Source: JAWWPY01 sp964412845 (GTDB lineage Bacteria; Actinomycetota; Actinomycetes; Streptosporangiales; Streptosporangiaceae). From it: a DNA stretch of 22,407 bases. Under the pieces are notes generated by a model. That model was not told the origin of the DNA. It saw only the letters and a list, made by a program, of their open reading frames with translations, and did no database searches. The translations under genes were made by a program, and so were the position numbers. The DNA lies in NCBI GenBank assembly GCA_964412845.1, contig CAYPQM010000113.1, positions 1-22,407 of the forward strand, read 5' to 3'. Shown piece after piece: positions 7,371 to 15,112 of the stretch (position 1 is the first letter of the stretch; every line of letters begins with the position of its first letter).

Positions 7371-8018
7371 TTGAACAGCCGTGCGGGCAGGAACCGGCTG
7401 GCCCGGGAAGCCCGCCGGTGGCAGGATCGGCGGGTGAATATCCCGCCGCGTACCGCGACCGACAGCTACCTGGCCGGGATGGGCCTGCAGCTGGACATTG
7501 CCTTCGACGTGGACCTGGGCGAGCTGGCCAGGGGCCACCACATCGTCGCCCGTGGCATCATGTTCGGCCGGGCCATCCGGGTGCCCGGGCATGATCCCGG
7601 CCAGCTCCGCGCGCTGATGCGCGCGCAAGACGATCCCGGCAATGGCGGCGGGTTCTTCAAGCGCGGCGAAGGGCCGCAGCTGGCCTCCTGGGAAGAGCAG
7701 TTCACCGAGGCGGAACTGCACTACGAGATCGTGCCAGGGCTGTCCGCCGCCGAGGCACGTCCCGGCGGATTCGCCTGGGACTGGAGGCTTTCCGCGAGCG
7801 ATGACGCCGGCACCGAGTACAACGACAACAACGGCGGCACCTTCGACAGCAGGAGCGAGCAAGCCGCCTCACACGGCACCAGGGACCTCGGCGGTCAGAT
7901 CCCGCCGGAAGCCAGCCGCCTCACGCTCACGTTCCAGCCGGCCCCCGGCTGGGTACCACCCGGTCCCTGGCGCCGCCAGGTCGACATCGACCTGCACGAG
8001 CACCGCCTGGCCCGCTGA
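7371..8018 (+). CDS. hypothetical protein, 215 residues
   Basis: I chose TTG 7371 because GGAGG lies six bases upstream; the TTG three bases earlier would be too close. A GTG at 7433 is an alternative. The product has no signal peptide or membrane segment. It has a basic N-terminus, a middle with FGRAIRVPGHD and DDPGNGGGFFKR, an acidic segment EEQFTEAELHYEI, and a C-terminal stretch RLTLTFQPAPGW...QVDIDL that looks like beta-strands. GC codon bias is good throughout, supporting a real gene. I do not recognise a function. It stands alone between the peptide operon and a minus-strand membrane gene. Confidence 0.7.
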   Translation: MNSRAGRNRLAREARRWQDRRVNIPPRTATDSYLAGMGLQLDIAFDVDLGELARGHHIVARGIMFGRAIRVPGHDPGQLRALMRAQDDPGNGGGFFKRGEGPQLASWEEQFTEAELHYEIVPGLSAAEARPGGFAWDWRLSASDDAGTEYNDNNGGTFDSRSEQAASHGTRDLGGQIPPEASRLTLTFQPAPGWVPPGPWRRQVDIDLHEHRLAR

Positions 8019-8139
8019 CTGCCACACCTTCCCCCCGGCGCCCCCTGCATCGCCTCAGCGAAGAATGCCCATCGAGGATTGCCTTGGCCCTGAGTCCGTC
8101 GAAACTGCCTGTTCGCCAGCGGGGTGGAGTTCATCCGAG

Positions 8140-8238
8140 TCACGGACAGTGGATCATGATCTTGCGGAAGCCGGCTTCGTGGTAGACGCGCTGTACGAGC
8201 TGTACGCGCCGATCGTGCAGCTCGCCGGTACCGCGTCA
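8140..8238 (-). other. in-frame tail after the membrane protein stop codons
   Basis: The membrane protein ends with tandem stops (TAG then TGA). After these the same frame stays open for about 30 codons, reading RGTGELHDRRVQLVQRVYHEAGFRKIMIHCP, which has protein-like composition. It may be the end of a different, degraded gene. The family is not recognised. Confidence 0.2.
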
Positions 8239-9465
8239 CTACCGTTCGCCTGCCCGGATCCACACCGACACGTGAGCTGGTTCCAGAGCGTTCTCCACGA
8301 CGGCGGCCAGGTCGTCGCGGACCGAGTCCAGGTCAATCGCGTCTTTTAGCCGGGCCGCGAACGCCGTCACGGTCTGGTCGGCGTCATACCGTGCCCGGTT
8401 GAACCGGCGGTCCACCGCGTGCTGCACCCGCCGCCGCAGCGGGTTGAACAGTGCCGCCGCGGCCAGCGTGGACATGGCCACCGCTGCCGAACTGTGGAGC
8501 CGCAGCACCTGGGTGGCCAGCAGCACCAGCCCGGCGTATACCCCAACCAGCAGGCCGGTCACGATCGCGTAGGCCAGGGTCCGGCTGATGATCCGGTCGA
8601 TCTCATAGAGGCGGTACTTCAGGATCCCCACACCGATGCCTACCGGCAGCGCGGCCAGCCCGACCCCGAGAATCTCTCCTACGACACTGGTCGAGCTGAA
8701 CCCGAGCGACGCGGCAACCACGACCAGGGTAACCGCGGCGCCGGTGGCCAGCCACTTCAGCTGCTGGCGCCGCTCGCCCGTGGCACGCCGCCAGCTAAAC
8801 ACCTGGTGGGCCACGAACGACAGCACGAGCACCAAGATCAAGCCCAGGCCCAGGGGCGCCGCCACGGCGAGAAGGCCGCCGTGCGGCCGCCCGGTGCTGA
8901 TCAGGTTGCCTGCGGCGTCAATGCGGACGTCATGACGGGCCACGGCGGTGACCGCCGGGGCAGAGACGGCCGCCGACGCCAGCGCTCCGGCCACCACATA
9001 GGCCCGCAGTACCCACCGCCAGCGCCGCGCCGCTAGCCTGCCGTCCGGGAACAGCAAAATCACCACCGGGAACAACAGCAGCGCCGGTGCCCACAACGGT
9101 CCCAGCACGACGGCAACCGGGGCCAGCGGGAGGCCATGATGGCCGAACCGGTAGTACAAGGCGGCATACCCGCCCGCAACGCCGCTCAGCAGGAACACCA
9201 CGATCCAGGTGATCAGGATCCAGCCGATCGGATTGCCCGGCTGGCGGTGGGCCACGACGAAGCCCACCGCCGCGTAGACCACCACGACGGGGACAATCGG
9301 CCCCGAGCCCAGGACCGACAGCTGACCGGTCAAGGCGCTCAGCACCAGCGCTCCGGCCAGCAGCATCAGCGACAGGACGGCCAGGACCGTCGCTGTCACC
9401 GGAGACGCCAGCCGGAAGCGGGCCGCGGCCGGTTCCGGCCCGCCTGCTGCCGGTATCCCCACCAT
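8239..9465 (-). CDS. integral membrane protein resembling the sensor region of histidine kinases
   Basis: The 408-residue protein has about eight to ten hydrophobic segments. They start near residues 24-46 and 54-72, and include the pair around LLFPVVILLFPDGRL (about 150-165). The second half carries the block RLYEIDRIISRTLAYAIVTGLLVGVYAGLVLLATQVL and then a cytoplasmic tail, FNPLRRRVQHAVDRRFNRARYDADQTV, ending ALEPAHVSVWIR. This is a common actinobacterial family, often labelled as a sensor or histidine kinase, but here there is no HisKA or HATPase domain. The end matches the family's usual end, so it does not look truncated. ATG 9465 has no clear ribosome binding site. The role is unknown, perhaps envelope sensing. 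Confidence 0.8.
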   Translation of the reverse strand: MVGIPAAGGPEPAAARFRLASPVTATVLAVLSLMLLAGALVLSALTGQLSVLGSGPIVPVVVVYAAVGFVVAHRQPGNPIGWILITWIVVFLLSGVAGGYAALYYRFGHHGLPLAPVAVVLGPLWAPALLLFPVVILLFPDGRLAARRWRWVLRAYVVAGALASAAVSAPAVTAVARHDVRIDAAGNLISTGRPHGGLLAVAAPLGLGLILVLVLSFVAHQVFSWRRATGERRQQLKWLATGAAVTLVVVAASLGFSSTSVVGEILGVGLAALPVGIGVGILKYRLYEIDRIISRTLAYAIVTGLLVGVYAGLVLLATQVLRLHSSAAVAMSTLAAAALFNPLRRRVQHAVDRRFNRARYDADQTVTAFAARLKDAIDLDSVRDDLAAVVENALEPAHVSVWIRAGER

Positions 9466-9476
9466 GAGAGGAAACG

Positions 9477-10063
9477 CTACGCCCGCAGCGTTCCGGGAAC
9501 GTTACGGCCCAGAGTGTCAGGTGCACGAGTCCTGGCTGGGCTCAGATCCAGGCATAGCCCGCCGAGTGTACGTGCCCGCCCCTCCGGCATCAAGCATGAC
9601 TGTGACCGCAGGGCAACGAGCACAGGGGAAAAGTGGCTGGTGAACGTACACGCGAAGTCATGCTTGACCCCGAGGATCCGCAGGCCGTGATGTTCGGTGA
9701 AGTCCTCGTAGTCCTTGAGGTTCAGTGTGGCGAGCGGTGCCTCGTAGGCGAGGCAGCAGGCCGCGATCCACATGTCGTTGACCGGGCGGGGCCGGCCGCG
9801 CCGGCTGGCTGCTGCGGACAGGCCCCCCAGATGGCGGCAACTGCTTCATCGCCGGGCAGGACAGGGATGCCAGACAGCCAGCCGGCCAGTTCCCCGCGTC
9901 GGTGGGCGCTCCAGCGGCGGATCTCGGCCCACGTGGCCAGCTCACCGACCGCTATGAAGGTGATGAGGGGTTTGCAGCCGGTCAGGCGCGCAGCCAGCGG
10001 CCCGGTAAGTTTGCGCCGGTGCAGTAACGAGGCGACGTCGGTGCCGGGGATGACTGGCAGCAC
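9477..10063 (-). pseudogene. VapC-type PIN-domain toxin, frameshifted
   Basis: The frame from GTG 10063 starts LPVIPGTDVASLLHRRK and continues through FIAVGELATWAEIRRW, the PIN-domain start with the first acidic residues (D and E). After AAIWG the frame changes. The remainder, RPVNDMWIAACCLAYEAPLATLNLKDYEDF...HHGLRILG, is in the next frame and holds the other conserved acidic residues (ND and D). The break is at a run of six Cs (9823-9828) where seven would restore WGGLSAAASRRG. PIN toxins are metal-dependent RNases. The gene lies eight bases after vapB, as in a normal vapBC operon. After GLRILG the frame runs on to 9477, so the original end is also uncertain. A sequencing error in the homopolymer would make the gene intact. 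Confidence 0.75.
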
Positions 10064-10071
10064 GGCGGCGG

Positions 10072-10269
10072 TCAGGCGAGGTCGCGCTGGCGCTCGGCGT
10101 AGGTGAAGGCCAGGAACTCCTCGAGCTCCCCGTCGGACTCGAAGATGTCAGCGGCGAGGTCGCCGGGGGACTGGATCGGTTTGGTGTGCTTGGCCGCCAG
10201 CAGTTCAGCGGCTGACAGCCGCGGCCGGGCTGGTGTACCTGCCGGGCTGTCTGCTCCGGATGTGCTCAC
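10072..10269 (-). CDS. VapB-like antitoxin, copy 1
   Basis: GTG 10269 follows GGAGG with a six-base spacer, giving a 65-residue protein, typical in length for antitoxins of PIN toxins. The Pro/Arg-rich N-terminus leads to LSAAELLAAKHTKPIQSPGDLAADIF and an acidic C-terminal helix ESDGELEEFLAFTYAERQRDLA, the part expected to wrap the toxin. It matches the second copy (15764-15961) at 49 of 65 residues. It lies just upstream of the broken vapC and its start overlaps the stop of a degraded upstream frame. It is intact although its toxin is not. Confidence 0.75.
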   Translation of the reverse strand: MSTSGADSPAGTPARPRLSAAELLAAKHTKPIQSPGDLAADIFESDGELEEFLAFTYAERQRDLA

Positions 10270-10570
10270 CAGGGACCTCCGCAGGGTGGAGTCCGCAGAC
10301 CGACCAGGACATCCAGGAATCCTGCCAGCGCGCCTGCCACTACTGACGGATCCGCCGGGGAACCCGCGGAGCGAACCACCAGAGCCTGCCGCGCTGATGG
10401 ACCCCGGGCCCAAGCGGCACCCATGCGGCCTCTATCAGCGACCAGAAACGAGCCTCGTCGTCCGGCGCCGGGACCCTCAGCCCATCCGGGCTCGCCACCA
10501 CCGGGCGACGATAGCAGCCCGGGCGGGCAACCCGGAGAACCCAGCCATCCAGCCTCCGCGATCCGCTCAC
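10266..10570 (-). pseudogene. degraded small gene upstream of vapB, DUF4240-like
   Basis: One frame gives PDDEARFWSLIEAAWVPLGPGVH and then fails. The next frame continues with ARQALVVRSAGSPADPSVVAGALAGFLDVLVGL, so one gene with a frameshift near 10395 is likely. The FWSLIEAAW start resembles DUF4240-type proteins, whose function is unknown. The second frame ends in TGA overlapping the vapB GTG start, which suggests former translational coupling. No good start codon can be fixed. Confidence 0.4.
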
Positions 10571-10684
10571 CGCTCGCCGGGCTGGATCGTCGGCCGGCTA
10601 CTCGCACAGCAGGAACGGCAGAGTCACCCGGAACGCGGCTACAGATGCGGACACGGGTGTCGGACCCGGCCATAGAGTTCGCTC

Positions 10685-10912
10685 ATGACGCCGGGCCGGG
10701 TTCTCGCCGAGCGAGTCCTGCGTGAGCCGATGCGAGCCCGGGGCTGGAAACCGCGTGCGTCGGGGTGGTTTACCAAAGAAATCGCCGCTGACTGGCTTGG
10801 CGTAATCCGCGCATGGCTCGAGCGGGTTAGGCCGCCCCAACCTTGTACGCGTGCTGACGAGCACCCCGCCCGGAGAGCGGCAGATGCGGATGGGAAGTCA
10901 GCCCTGCCCTGA
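10685..10912 (+). pseudogene. N-terminal fragment of a DUF4304-like protein
   Basis: From ATG 10685 the frame reads TPGRVLAERVLREPMRARGWKPRASGWFTKEIAADWLGVI, matching the N-terminal pattern of DUF4304 proteins (a helix, then RGWKRRG..F). After about residue 42 the sequence turns to low-complexity Arg/Ala text with no family resemblance, so the gene is truncated or frameshifted there. Its open tail overlaps the end of the minus-strand zinc-ribbon-like ORF. Confidence 0.4.
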
Positions 10913-11068
10913 ACCGTCTTCTGGCTCAACTTCGACCACGCCGGCATCCGAAAGCGTGTATCGCTTGCCGCAGGCAGGGCACCTCATGATCAAGGGCCTC
11001 ACGCCGACTCGCCAGCTGGGGTCAGCCTTCAAACGGTTGCCGTCATTCGGGCATACTGCGAAGTTCAC
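10898..11068 (-). CDS. small zinc-ribbon-like protein, 56 residues
   Basis: GTG 11068 opens a frame encoding VNFAVCPNDGNRLKADPSW, then IMRCPACGKRYTLSDAGVVEVEPEDG and a stop. The CPxCGKRY knuckle (C30, C33) and the CPNDG start (C6) resemble small zinc ribbons, but the first knuckle has Asp where the second Cys is expected, so only three Cys are present. No strong ribosome binding site is seen; GGAG lies about 15 bases upstream. The composition is far more protein-like than the plus-strand frames over the same DNA. Function unknown; zinc binding is inferred and may be impaired. Confidence 0.5.
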   Translation of the reverse strand: MNFAVCPNDGNRLKADPSWRVGVRPLIMRCPACGKRYTLSDAGVVEVEPEDGSGQG

Positions 11069-11196
11069 GCACGCAGATTAACTCCGGAGCCGAGTATCGG
11101 CGAGGGCCCCCACGCGGCAGACGCGGACGTAGACCGAGGACGCAATGCTGGTCGCCGGGGTGGCCGTGCGGCAGCAGTCCGAGACAAGCTTGACTT

Positions 11197-11544
11197 GTGG
11201 ATGTCCGAGTGAAGACCTTCGTCCAGGAAGCAACGGCCCGGCTGGGGTTCCTGCGCACGGAGTTCGGGTTCACCGGCCCCGGAGTCGTGCAGGACGAGAC
11301 AGGCGCCTGCCCGCTCCTGCGCCGCATACGTTTCGACCGCGCTGATCTTGAAATCGAGGTCAGCCTGGTGCTGTCGTACATGGGCGAGGAGTACGTGGCC
11401 GTGCATCTTGTTGCTGTCGATGAATCCGGATCGAATCGCCGGGCTGAGATCGGACATCGCACGGCCCGCACTGGGTACCAGATGCGGCGCGCCCTGGATC
11501 TGCAGGCCGAGGCTGTTCGCAAGCTGATGAGCGCGGAAGCCTGA
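11197..11544 (+). CDS. hypothetical protein, 115 residues
   Basis: GTG 11197 opens a 115-residue frame with good codon bias. It has a helical N-terminus (VKTFVQEATARLGFLRTEFGF), a strand-rich centre (IRFDRADLEIEVSLVLSYMGEEYVAVHLV) and a C-terminal helix (YQMRRALDLQAEAVRKLM). There is no signal peptide. The ribosome binding site is weak (GAGA about 14 bases upstream). The size and alpha/beta plan resemble small immunity-type or DUF proteins in actinobacterial islands, but I cannot name the family. It converges on the DinB fusion gene. Confidence 0.6.
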   Translation: MDVRVKTFVQEATARLGFLRTEFGFTGPGVVQDETGACPLLRRIRFDRADLEIEVSLVLSYMGEEYVAVHLVAVDESGSNRRAEIGHRTARTGYQMRRALDLQAEAVRKLMSAEA

Positions 11545-11654
11545 CCAGCGTGGGCTGACTGGTGTAGGTGGCATAGCGCGCGTTCGCGCCCGGCCCCGAC
11601 TATGAATTTACATGCAAGCTGCTTCGTCCTCCGCCACAACACACCTGGCGAGGG

Positions 11655-12365
11655 TCACCCTGGGAGCAGGCCGAGGTCGCGCACGCAGAAACCGTGGTGC
11701 GCCCACTCCTCGTCCAGCACCACGTGGACGCACTCGAGCACCGACTTACCCCGGGCGTACGGTGGCCAGCCCTGGGCCGCCGGCACTGGTGCGGGCACCG
11801 ACAGCTGATCGGCCGTCACGGTCGACAGCCAGCGCTCTAGCTCGGTGCCTTGCACGTCGCGTACGGCCAGCACCTCGTCGAGGCTGGGGGCCGCCGCTCG
11901 ATCCAGGCCCTGCTCCTCCTGGTTCGGGACGTACTCGCCCCCCAGCCCGATCGCGGTGAACGGTTCGGTCGACCCCAGGCAGCAGCGCCGGAACCACGAG
12001 TCGTGGACGAACACCAGATGGCGCAGGGTCTCTACCGCCGACCACTCGCCGCCGACGCGCTGGTGCTCGCAACCCCCGGGCATCCCGCGGAGCCGCTCGA
12101 CCGTCGCCGTCCAGCCGGTCCGCAGCTGCCGGAAAGCTTGCCGCAGGTCGGCCGGATCGGCTGAGCGGAGCAGCAGCCGCACTGGATGCCGGCGGTCAAG
12201 CTCGGCTTCGACGTACGACGTCACTTCGACTCCGTTGACCACCAGGTTGCTGACCAGCCCGTCGATGACGGCGTCCTGCATCACCACCCCGATCAGCCGG
12301 GCGCGGGTCAAATCGCACTCGCGGAACTCGGCATCAGTCAGGTCTTGGTCCTTGAAGCTCGCCAT
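11655..12365 (-). CDS. pentapeptide-repeat / DinB-fold fusion protein
   Basis: ATG 12365 begins MASFKDQDLTDAEFRECDLTRARLIGV, three or four pentapeptide units (AxLxx pattern), so I reject the longer frame upstream. From about residue 75 the protein is a DinB-superfamily four-helix bundle: LRQAFRQLRTGWTATVERL, then ETLRHLVFVHDSWFRR and ECVHVVLDEEWAHHGF, which supply the histidines (metal triad) expected of DinB and mycothiol-dependent enzymes. The total is 236 residues. Mycothiol-S-transferase-like or detoxifying activity is possible but not shown. The short pentapeptide part may be a binding surface. No good ribosome binding site is seen. Confidence 0.75.
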   Translation of the reverse strand: MASFKDQDLTDAEFRECDLTRARLIGVVMQDAVIDGLVSNLVVNGVEVTSYVEAELDRRHPVRLLLRSADPADLRQAFRQLRTGWTATVERLRGMPGGCEHQRVGGEWSAVETLRHLVFVHDSWFRRCCLGSTEPFTAIGLGGEYVPNQEEQGLDRAAAPSLDEVLAVRDVQGTELERWLSTVTADQLSVPAPVPAAQGWPPYARGKSVLECVHVVLDEEWAHHGFCVRDLGLLPG

Positions 12366-12474
12366 GCCGGGCAGTATCCACCGACGTACCGACAGCAGCC
12401 TGCCTCGGATGCCCGGACGCCTCCAGAAACTTCGGTTCAGACGAGCTGTCAAGGCGGACCGGGTCTCACCAAAC

Positions 12475-12487
12475 GCGGCATGAGCGG
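12475..12487 (+). repeat. dispersed 13-mer GCGGCATGAGCGG, copy 1
   Basis: An exact 13-base match to 13236-13248 and 15089-15101. It lies about 110 bases upstream of the DinB fusion gene start. Confidence 0.5.
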
Positions 12488-12620
12488 GCGTTAGCGTGCG
12501 AGCCGCCGGTGGCCATAAGTTTGCGCCGACGCGGTCCGTCGGTCGATGAGATGAGGACTGCTGCGCGGGGCGCACGGGCGAACTCACCCAGCGAGCCTGC
12601 CTAACAGCCGAGAAGTCACA

Positions 12621-13091
12621 TTAAGAACGCGGCCGTTCCTTGATCCCGCTTGCGAGCAGGCCCGTCACCTCGGCGATCCGTGCCGCGCGCAGGTCGGGCC
12701 GCCGCTTCGTAGCGTCGATGTAACGCAAGTAGCCCTTGCGGTAGAACTGCGCGAGCGTGTCGAAGAACGCGCTGGCCGCAGGGTTGTCCTTCAGTGCAGC
12801 GGCAATGTCTTCGGCTAGATCACCGCGCTGCGGCCCTTCGGGTGACAGTTCAACGGGCACCTGCGAGCCGGCCACGATACCCGCATGCTCCATTCTCGCC
12901 GGGTTCATTGTGAACGCCCAGCCGCTATCACCTGGCTCGAGCGTCACCCGCACCCGGCAGCCGTTGACCGTGCCGCTCACGTGATGCAAGGCCTTCACGC
13001 CCCACTCCGCATCCGGGTCGAAGGGCACCACGATCAGTGCGTGGCCTCGGGGACCGGCTGCGATCCGGACATTAAACCGCTGAACACGCAT
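12621..13091 (-). CDS. DUF1905 / YdeI-OmpD-associated-like protein
   Basis: The 156-residue protein starts at ATG 13091. Its N-terminal half (FNVRIAAGPRGHALIVVPFDPDAEWG...HHVSGTVNGCRVRVTLEPG) fits the DUF1905 beta-barrel. The C-terminal half, FFDTLAQFYRKGYLRYIDATKRRPDLRAARIAEVTGLLASG, is the helical OmdA tail found in YdeI-type proteins. The biochemical role is not established; relatives are linked to peptide-antibiotic protection in some reports. The linker between the halves is acidic. The gene appears monocistronic. A copy of the 13-mer GCGGCATGAGCGG lies about 145 bases upstream. Confidence 0.8.
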   Translation of the reverse strand: MRVQRFNVRIAAGPRGHALIVVPFDPDAEWGVKALHHVSGTVNGCRVRVTLEPGDSGWAFTMNPARMEHAGIVAGSQVPVELSPEGPQRGDLAEDIAAALKDNPAASAFFDTLAQFYRKGYLRYIDATKRRPDLRAARIAEVTGLLASGIKERPRS

Positions 13092-13549
13092 GGCTCATCG
13101 TGACACGGCGCTTGCCGCGCCGACCCGCCTGGCGCAGCGTGGGCATGCCGCAGGCCGGAAGCGTGCAGCCTCGCCGCAGCGCCGCCTAGACCCCGGCGGT
13201 CCTCCGAAGCGCCTGGCTCGATGTCCCGCGACTGGCGGCATGAGCGGTAAATGATTCGATCTCTGGTCTCGTGGCGTCTACGGTGGCAGGCGGCTGGCCA
13301 CCCTGGCGGTAAGGGCCAGAGTCCGGTCGTCCCGCGAGGGTTCGAGAAGCGTCAGGAAGTAGACCCGGCCTGGCCGCCAGTCCAAGTCCCGCGCTGCGCC
13401 GCGCCGCCGGCGAACTCTGCCATGCCGGCGGCACGCCAGCGGCCGCGCCAATTGCCGCCGGAACCGGGGTCAGTTCACCATTGCGGCCAGCAGCCGAATC
13501 CGCCGCTGGATATCCGGCCCGGAATACACGCAATAAGGGGACGGCCAGG
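13092..13549. other. 458-base stretch without a clear gene
   Basis: All frames here read as low-complexity Arg, Ala, Pro and Gly text without family resemblance. The second 13-mer copy (13236-13248) is the only repeat I see. It may contain decayed coding DNA but nothing can be named. Confidence 0.4.
13236..13248 (+). repeat. dispersed 13-mer GCGGCATGAGCGG, copy 2
   Basis: An exact match to the copies at 12475 and 15089. It lies upstream of the DUF1905/OmdA-like gene on its 5' side. Confidence 0.5.
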
Positions 13550-13915
13550 TCAGCGAACTTCGGTGTACTCGCTGCGGTCCAGTTGCACAAGGCTGGTGTC
13601 GAGCCTGCCCGCTGGCTCGGCGGCGTCGGTGTACTGGCTGCCGTCCAGCCGCACGACGCGGAAGCTGCCCCCGGAGAGCATCTTGCGTAGGTGCCGCATC
13701 CCGTTTATGCCCGCGAGCGCGACAGCTATAGCGGCGGCGAGGACCGAGCCGCCGAACAGCGCGAGCCCGCCGGCGACGTATCCCAGCATCATCATGACCA
13801 CTGCGGCCAGCAGGGCCACCGGCACGGCCGCCACCAGCAACAGCGCGAGCAGCGTCACGGCGATCATGGCCTTGGCCGGCCTGTCCGGCGTCCGCTCTGC
13901 GTACCAACCGGTCAT
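13550..13915 (-). CDS. small membrane protein with two to three transmembrane segments
   Basis: I prefer ATG 13915, which has AGAGG eight bases upstream, over the GTG three codons earlier that would overlap that site. The 121-residue product has a charged N-terminus (TGWYAERTPDRPAK), a strongly hydrophobic stretch (about 17-45, long enough for two passes), another hydrophobic segment (LFGGSVLAAAIAVALAGI), and a soluble tail with SFRVVRLDGSQYTDA and QLDRSEYTEVR, a similar repeated LDxSxYT unit. No family is recognised. It lies directly downstream of a palindromic operator and -35 element, so it is probably controlled by a dedicated repressor not in the window. Confidence 0.65.
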   Translation of the reverse strand: MTGWYAERTPDRPAKAMIAVTLLALLLVAAVPVALLAAVVMMMLGYVAGGLALFGGSVLAAAIAVALAGINGMRHLRKMLSGGSFRVVRLDGSQYTDAAEPAGRLDTSLVQLDRSEYTEVR

Positions 13916-13969
13916 CACGCTCACCTCTCAGGGCCCGGAGCCCGGCAACGGCCCACGCCTACCCAAACA

Positions 13970-13997
13970 ACACGATATGTCGTGTCCTCTTTGTCAA
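13970..13997 (-). promoter_or_regulatory. promoter with palindromic operator upstream of the small membrane protein
   Basis: On the minus strand, TTGACA (13997-13992) is followed by the inverted repeat ACACGA-CATA-TCGTGT (13985-13970). The palindrome occupies the spacer and -10 area, a classic repressor position. ACACGATATATCGTGT-like palindromes are known targets of PadR-family repressors, so a PadR-type regulator is my guess. No good -10 hexamer stands out apart from the operator itself. Confidence 0.5.
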
Positions 13998-14143
13998 CGC
14001 GCCCCTCGATCAGAATCATCCCGCAACGTCCGGCGCGCTGACGACGGGCGAACACCCACCGCGCCACGCGGCATGACAGTGCGTTCGGTGCGGTGGGATG
14101 CGGGGGCGCTGTGAAGCAGCGCGCTATCCCACTGGCACTTGCC

Positions 14144-14827
14144 TTAGTTACCAAGGGTGGGGCGGCCCAGGCTGGCCAGGGCATTGTTGAGCACGTCGCG
14201 GGTGGCTCCGGGGCCGCGACTGCCGCCGGGGCCGATCACGTGCATCCACGTGCGCTCGTCCGAGCCGCTGTTGAAGCCGAAGGTGGTGCCCTCGGGCAGT
14301 GCGTCGATGACCGCCCTCCGCAGTGGGCCGTCCATCTCCTGGCCTTCCGGCAGGAACACCGCGTCCTCGGGAGGGCCGCCCGCGGGCGCATTCTTGGCCT
14401 CGAGGACAGCGGCCTCCACCGCGTCAAGATCGGCCAGGCCCGCTAGCGCGCGTGCGGGGACCGTCTCCCGCCTGCGGATCATCGCCAGGAACGCGTGCTC
14501 CACGCCGATGTAGGAATCGCCCATTTCAAAGGCGATATCCGCGCCCCACTCCTGAACGTAGCCATCGCGCGTAAGGAGCCGGGGAAGAGGCGGGGGCGAG
14601 TAACCGGGGCTGTTGAGGATGCCGAGCACCGCCGCCTCCGCGTGGCCGGGGTCGACCAGGCGCGAGATGACGCTCACGGGCCATCCGCCGTCGTGGAGCA
14701 TCCCCAGGAACAGGTGCTCCGCCCCGCCGACCGGGCTCCCAAGAGCCCGCGCGATCTCGGCAGCACGACCCGTGATCTCGTAGTAATGCGGGTTAGGCGA
14801 CAGCGTCCCGTCAAATGCCCATTCCAT
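14144..14827 (-). CDS. free-standing Clp N-domain protein
   Basis: From ATG 14827 the 227-residue protein begins MEWAFDGTLSPNPHYYEITGRAAEIARALG. It has two Clp-N repeats: about 15-70 (GSPVGGAEHLFLGMLHDGGWPVSVI) and about 95-145 (MGDSYIGVEHAFLAMIRRRE...AVEAAVLEA). The GxEHLFLGML pattern is the hallmark of ClpA/ClpC N-domains that bind adaptors and substrates. No AAA+ ATPase modules follow; the C-terminal 80 residues are unique. Such solo proteins are common in actinobacteria and may act as adaptors or decoys, but their function is not known. The start is uncertain because no ribosome binding site is evident; GTG codons upstream extend the frame. Confidence 0.75.
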   Translation of the reverse strand: MEWAFDGTLSPNPHYYEITGRAAEIARALGSPVGGAEHLFLGMLHDGGWPVSVISRLVDPGHAEAAVLGILNSPGYSPPPLPRLLTRDGYVQEWGADIAFEMGDSYIGVEHAFLAMIRRRETVPARALAGLADLDAVEAAVLEAKNAPAGGPPEDAVFLPEGQEMDGPLRRAVIDALPEGTTFGFNSGSDERTWMHVIGPGGSRGPGATRDVLNNALASLGRPTLGN

Positions 14828-15088
14828 GGGCACAGGATAGGCACCAGCCAGCACGGCCCTCCCCTCATGAGCCCGGTGAACGACATCTCCGCACATCGCT
14901 GCTAGCCCAGAGAGAGGTCCATGCCGCTCAGACCGGTGGCTCCGCGCGCGTTCACACCGACCGGGCCAGCCAAGCCGGCCTAGGACCAGCGCACTGCCAG
15001 GGATTGCTGGAGGTCGCAGGCCAAGGAGCTTGTTGATCTTCCACCACGACTGTGGAGCGGCTACGTCACATCTGATCTGACGCGCTAT

Positions 15089-15101
15089 GCGGCATGAGCG
15101 G
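15089..15101 (+). repeat. dispersed 13-mer GCGGCATGAGCGG, copy 3
   Basis: An exact match to the copies at 12475 and 13236. It lies between the DinB gene end and the Clp-N gene. Confidence 0.5.
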
Positions 15102-15112
15102 ACACCCGGGCG

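Noticed and set aside
13251..14114. A 287-residue plus-strand ORF.
   Set aside because: It runs antisense through the small membrane protein and its operator, with low-complexity Arg/Pro/Ser text.
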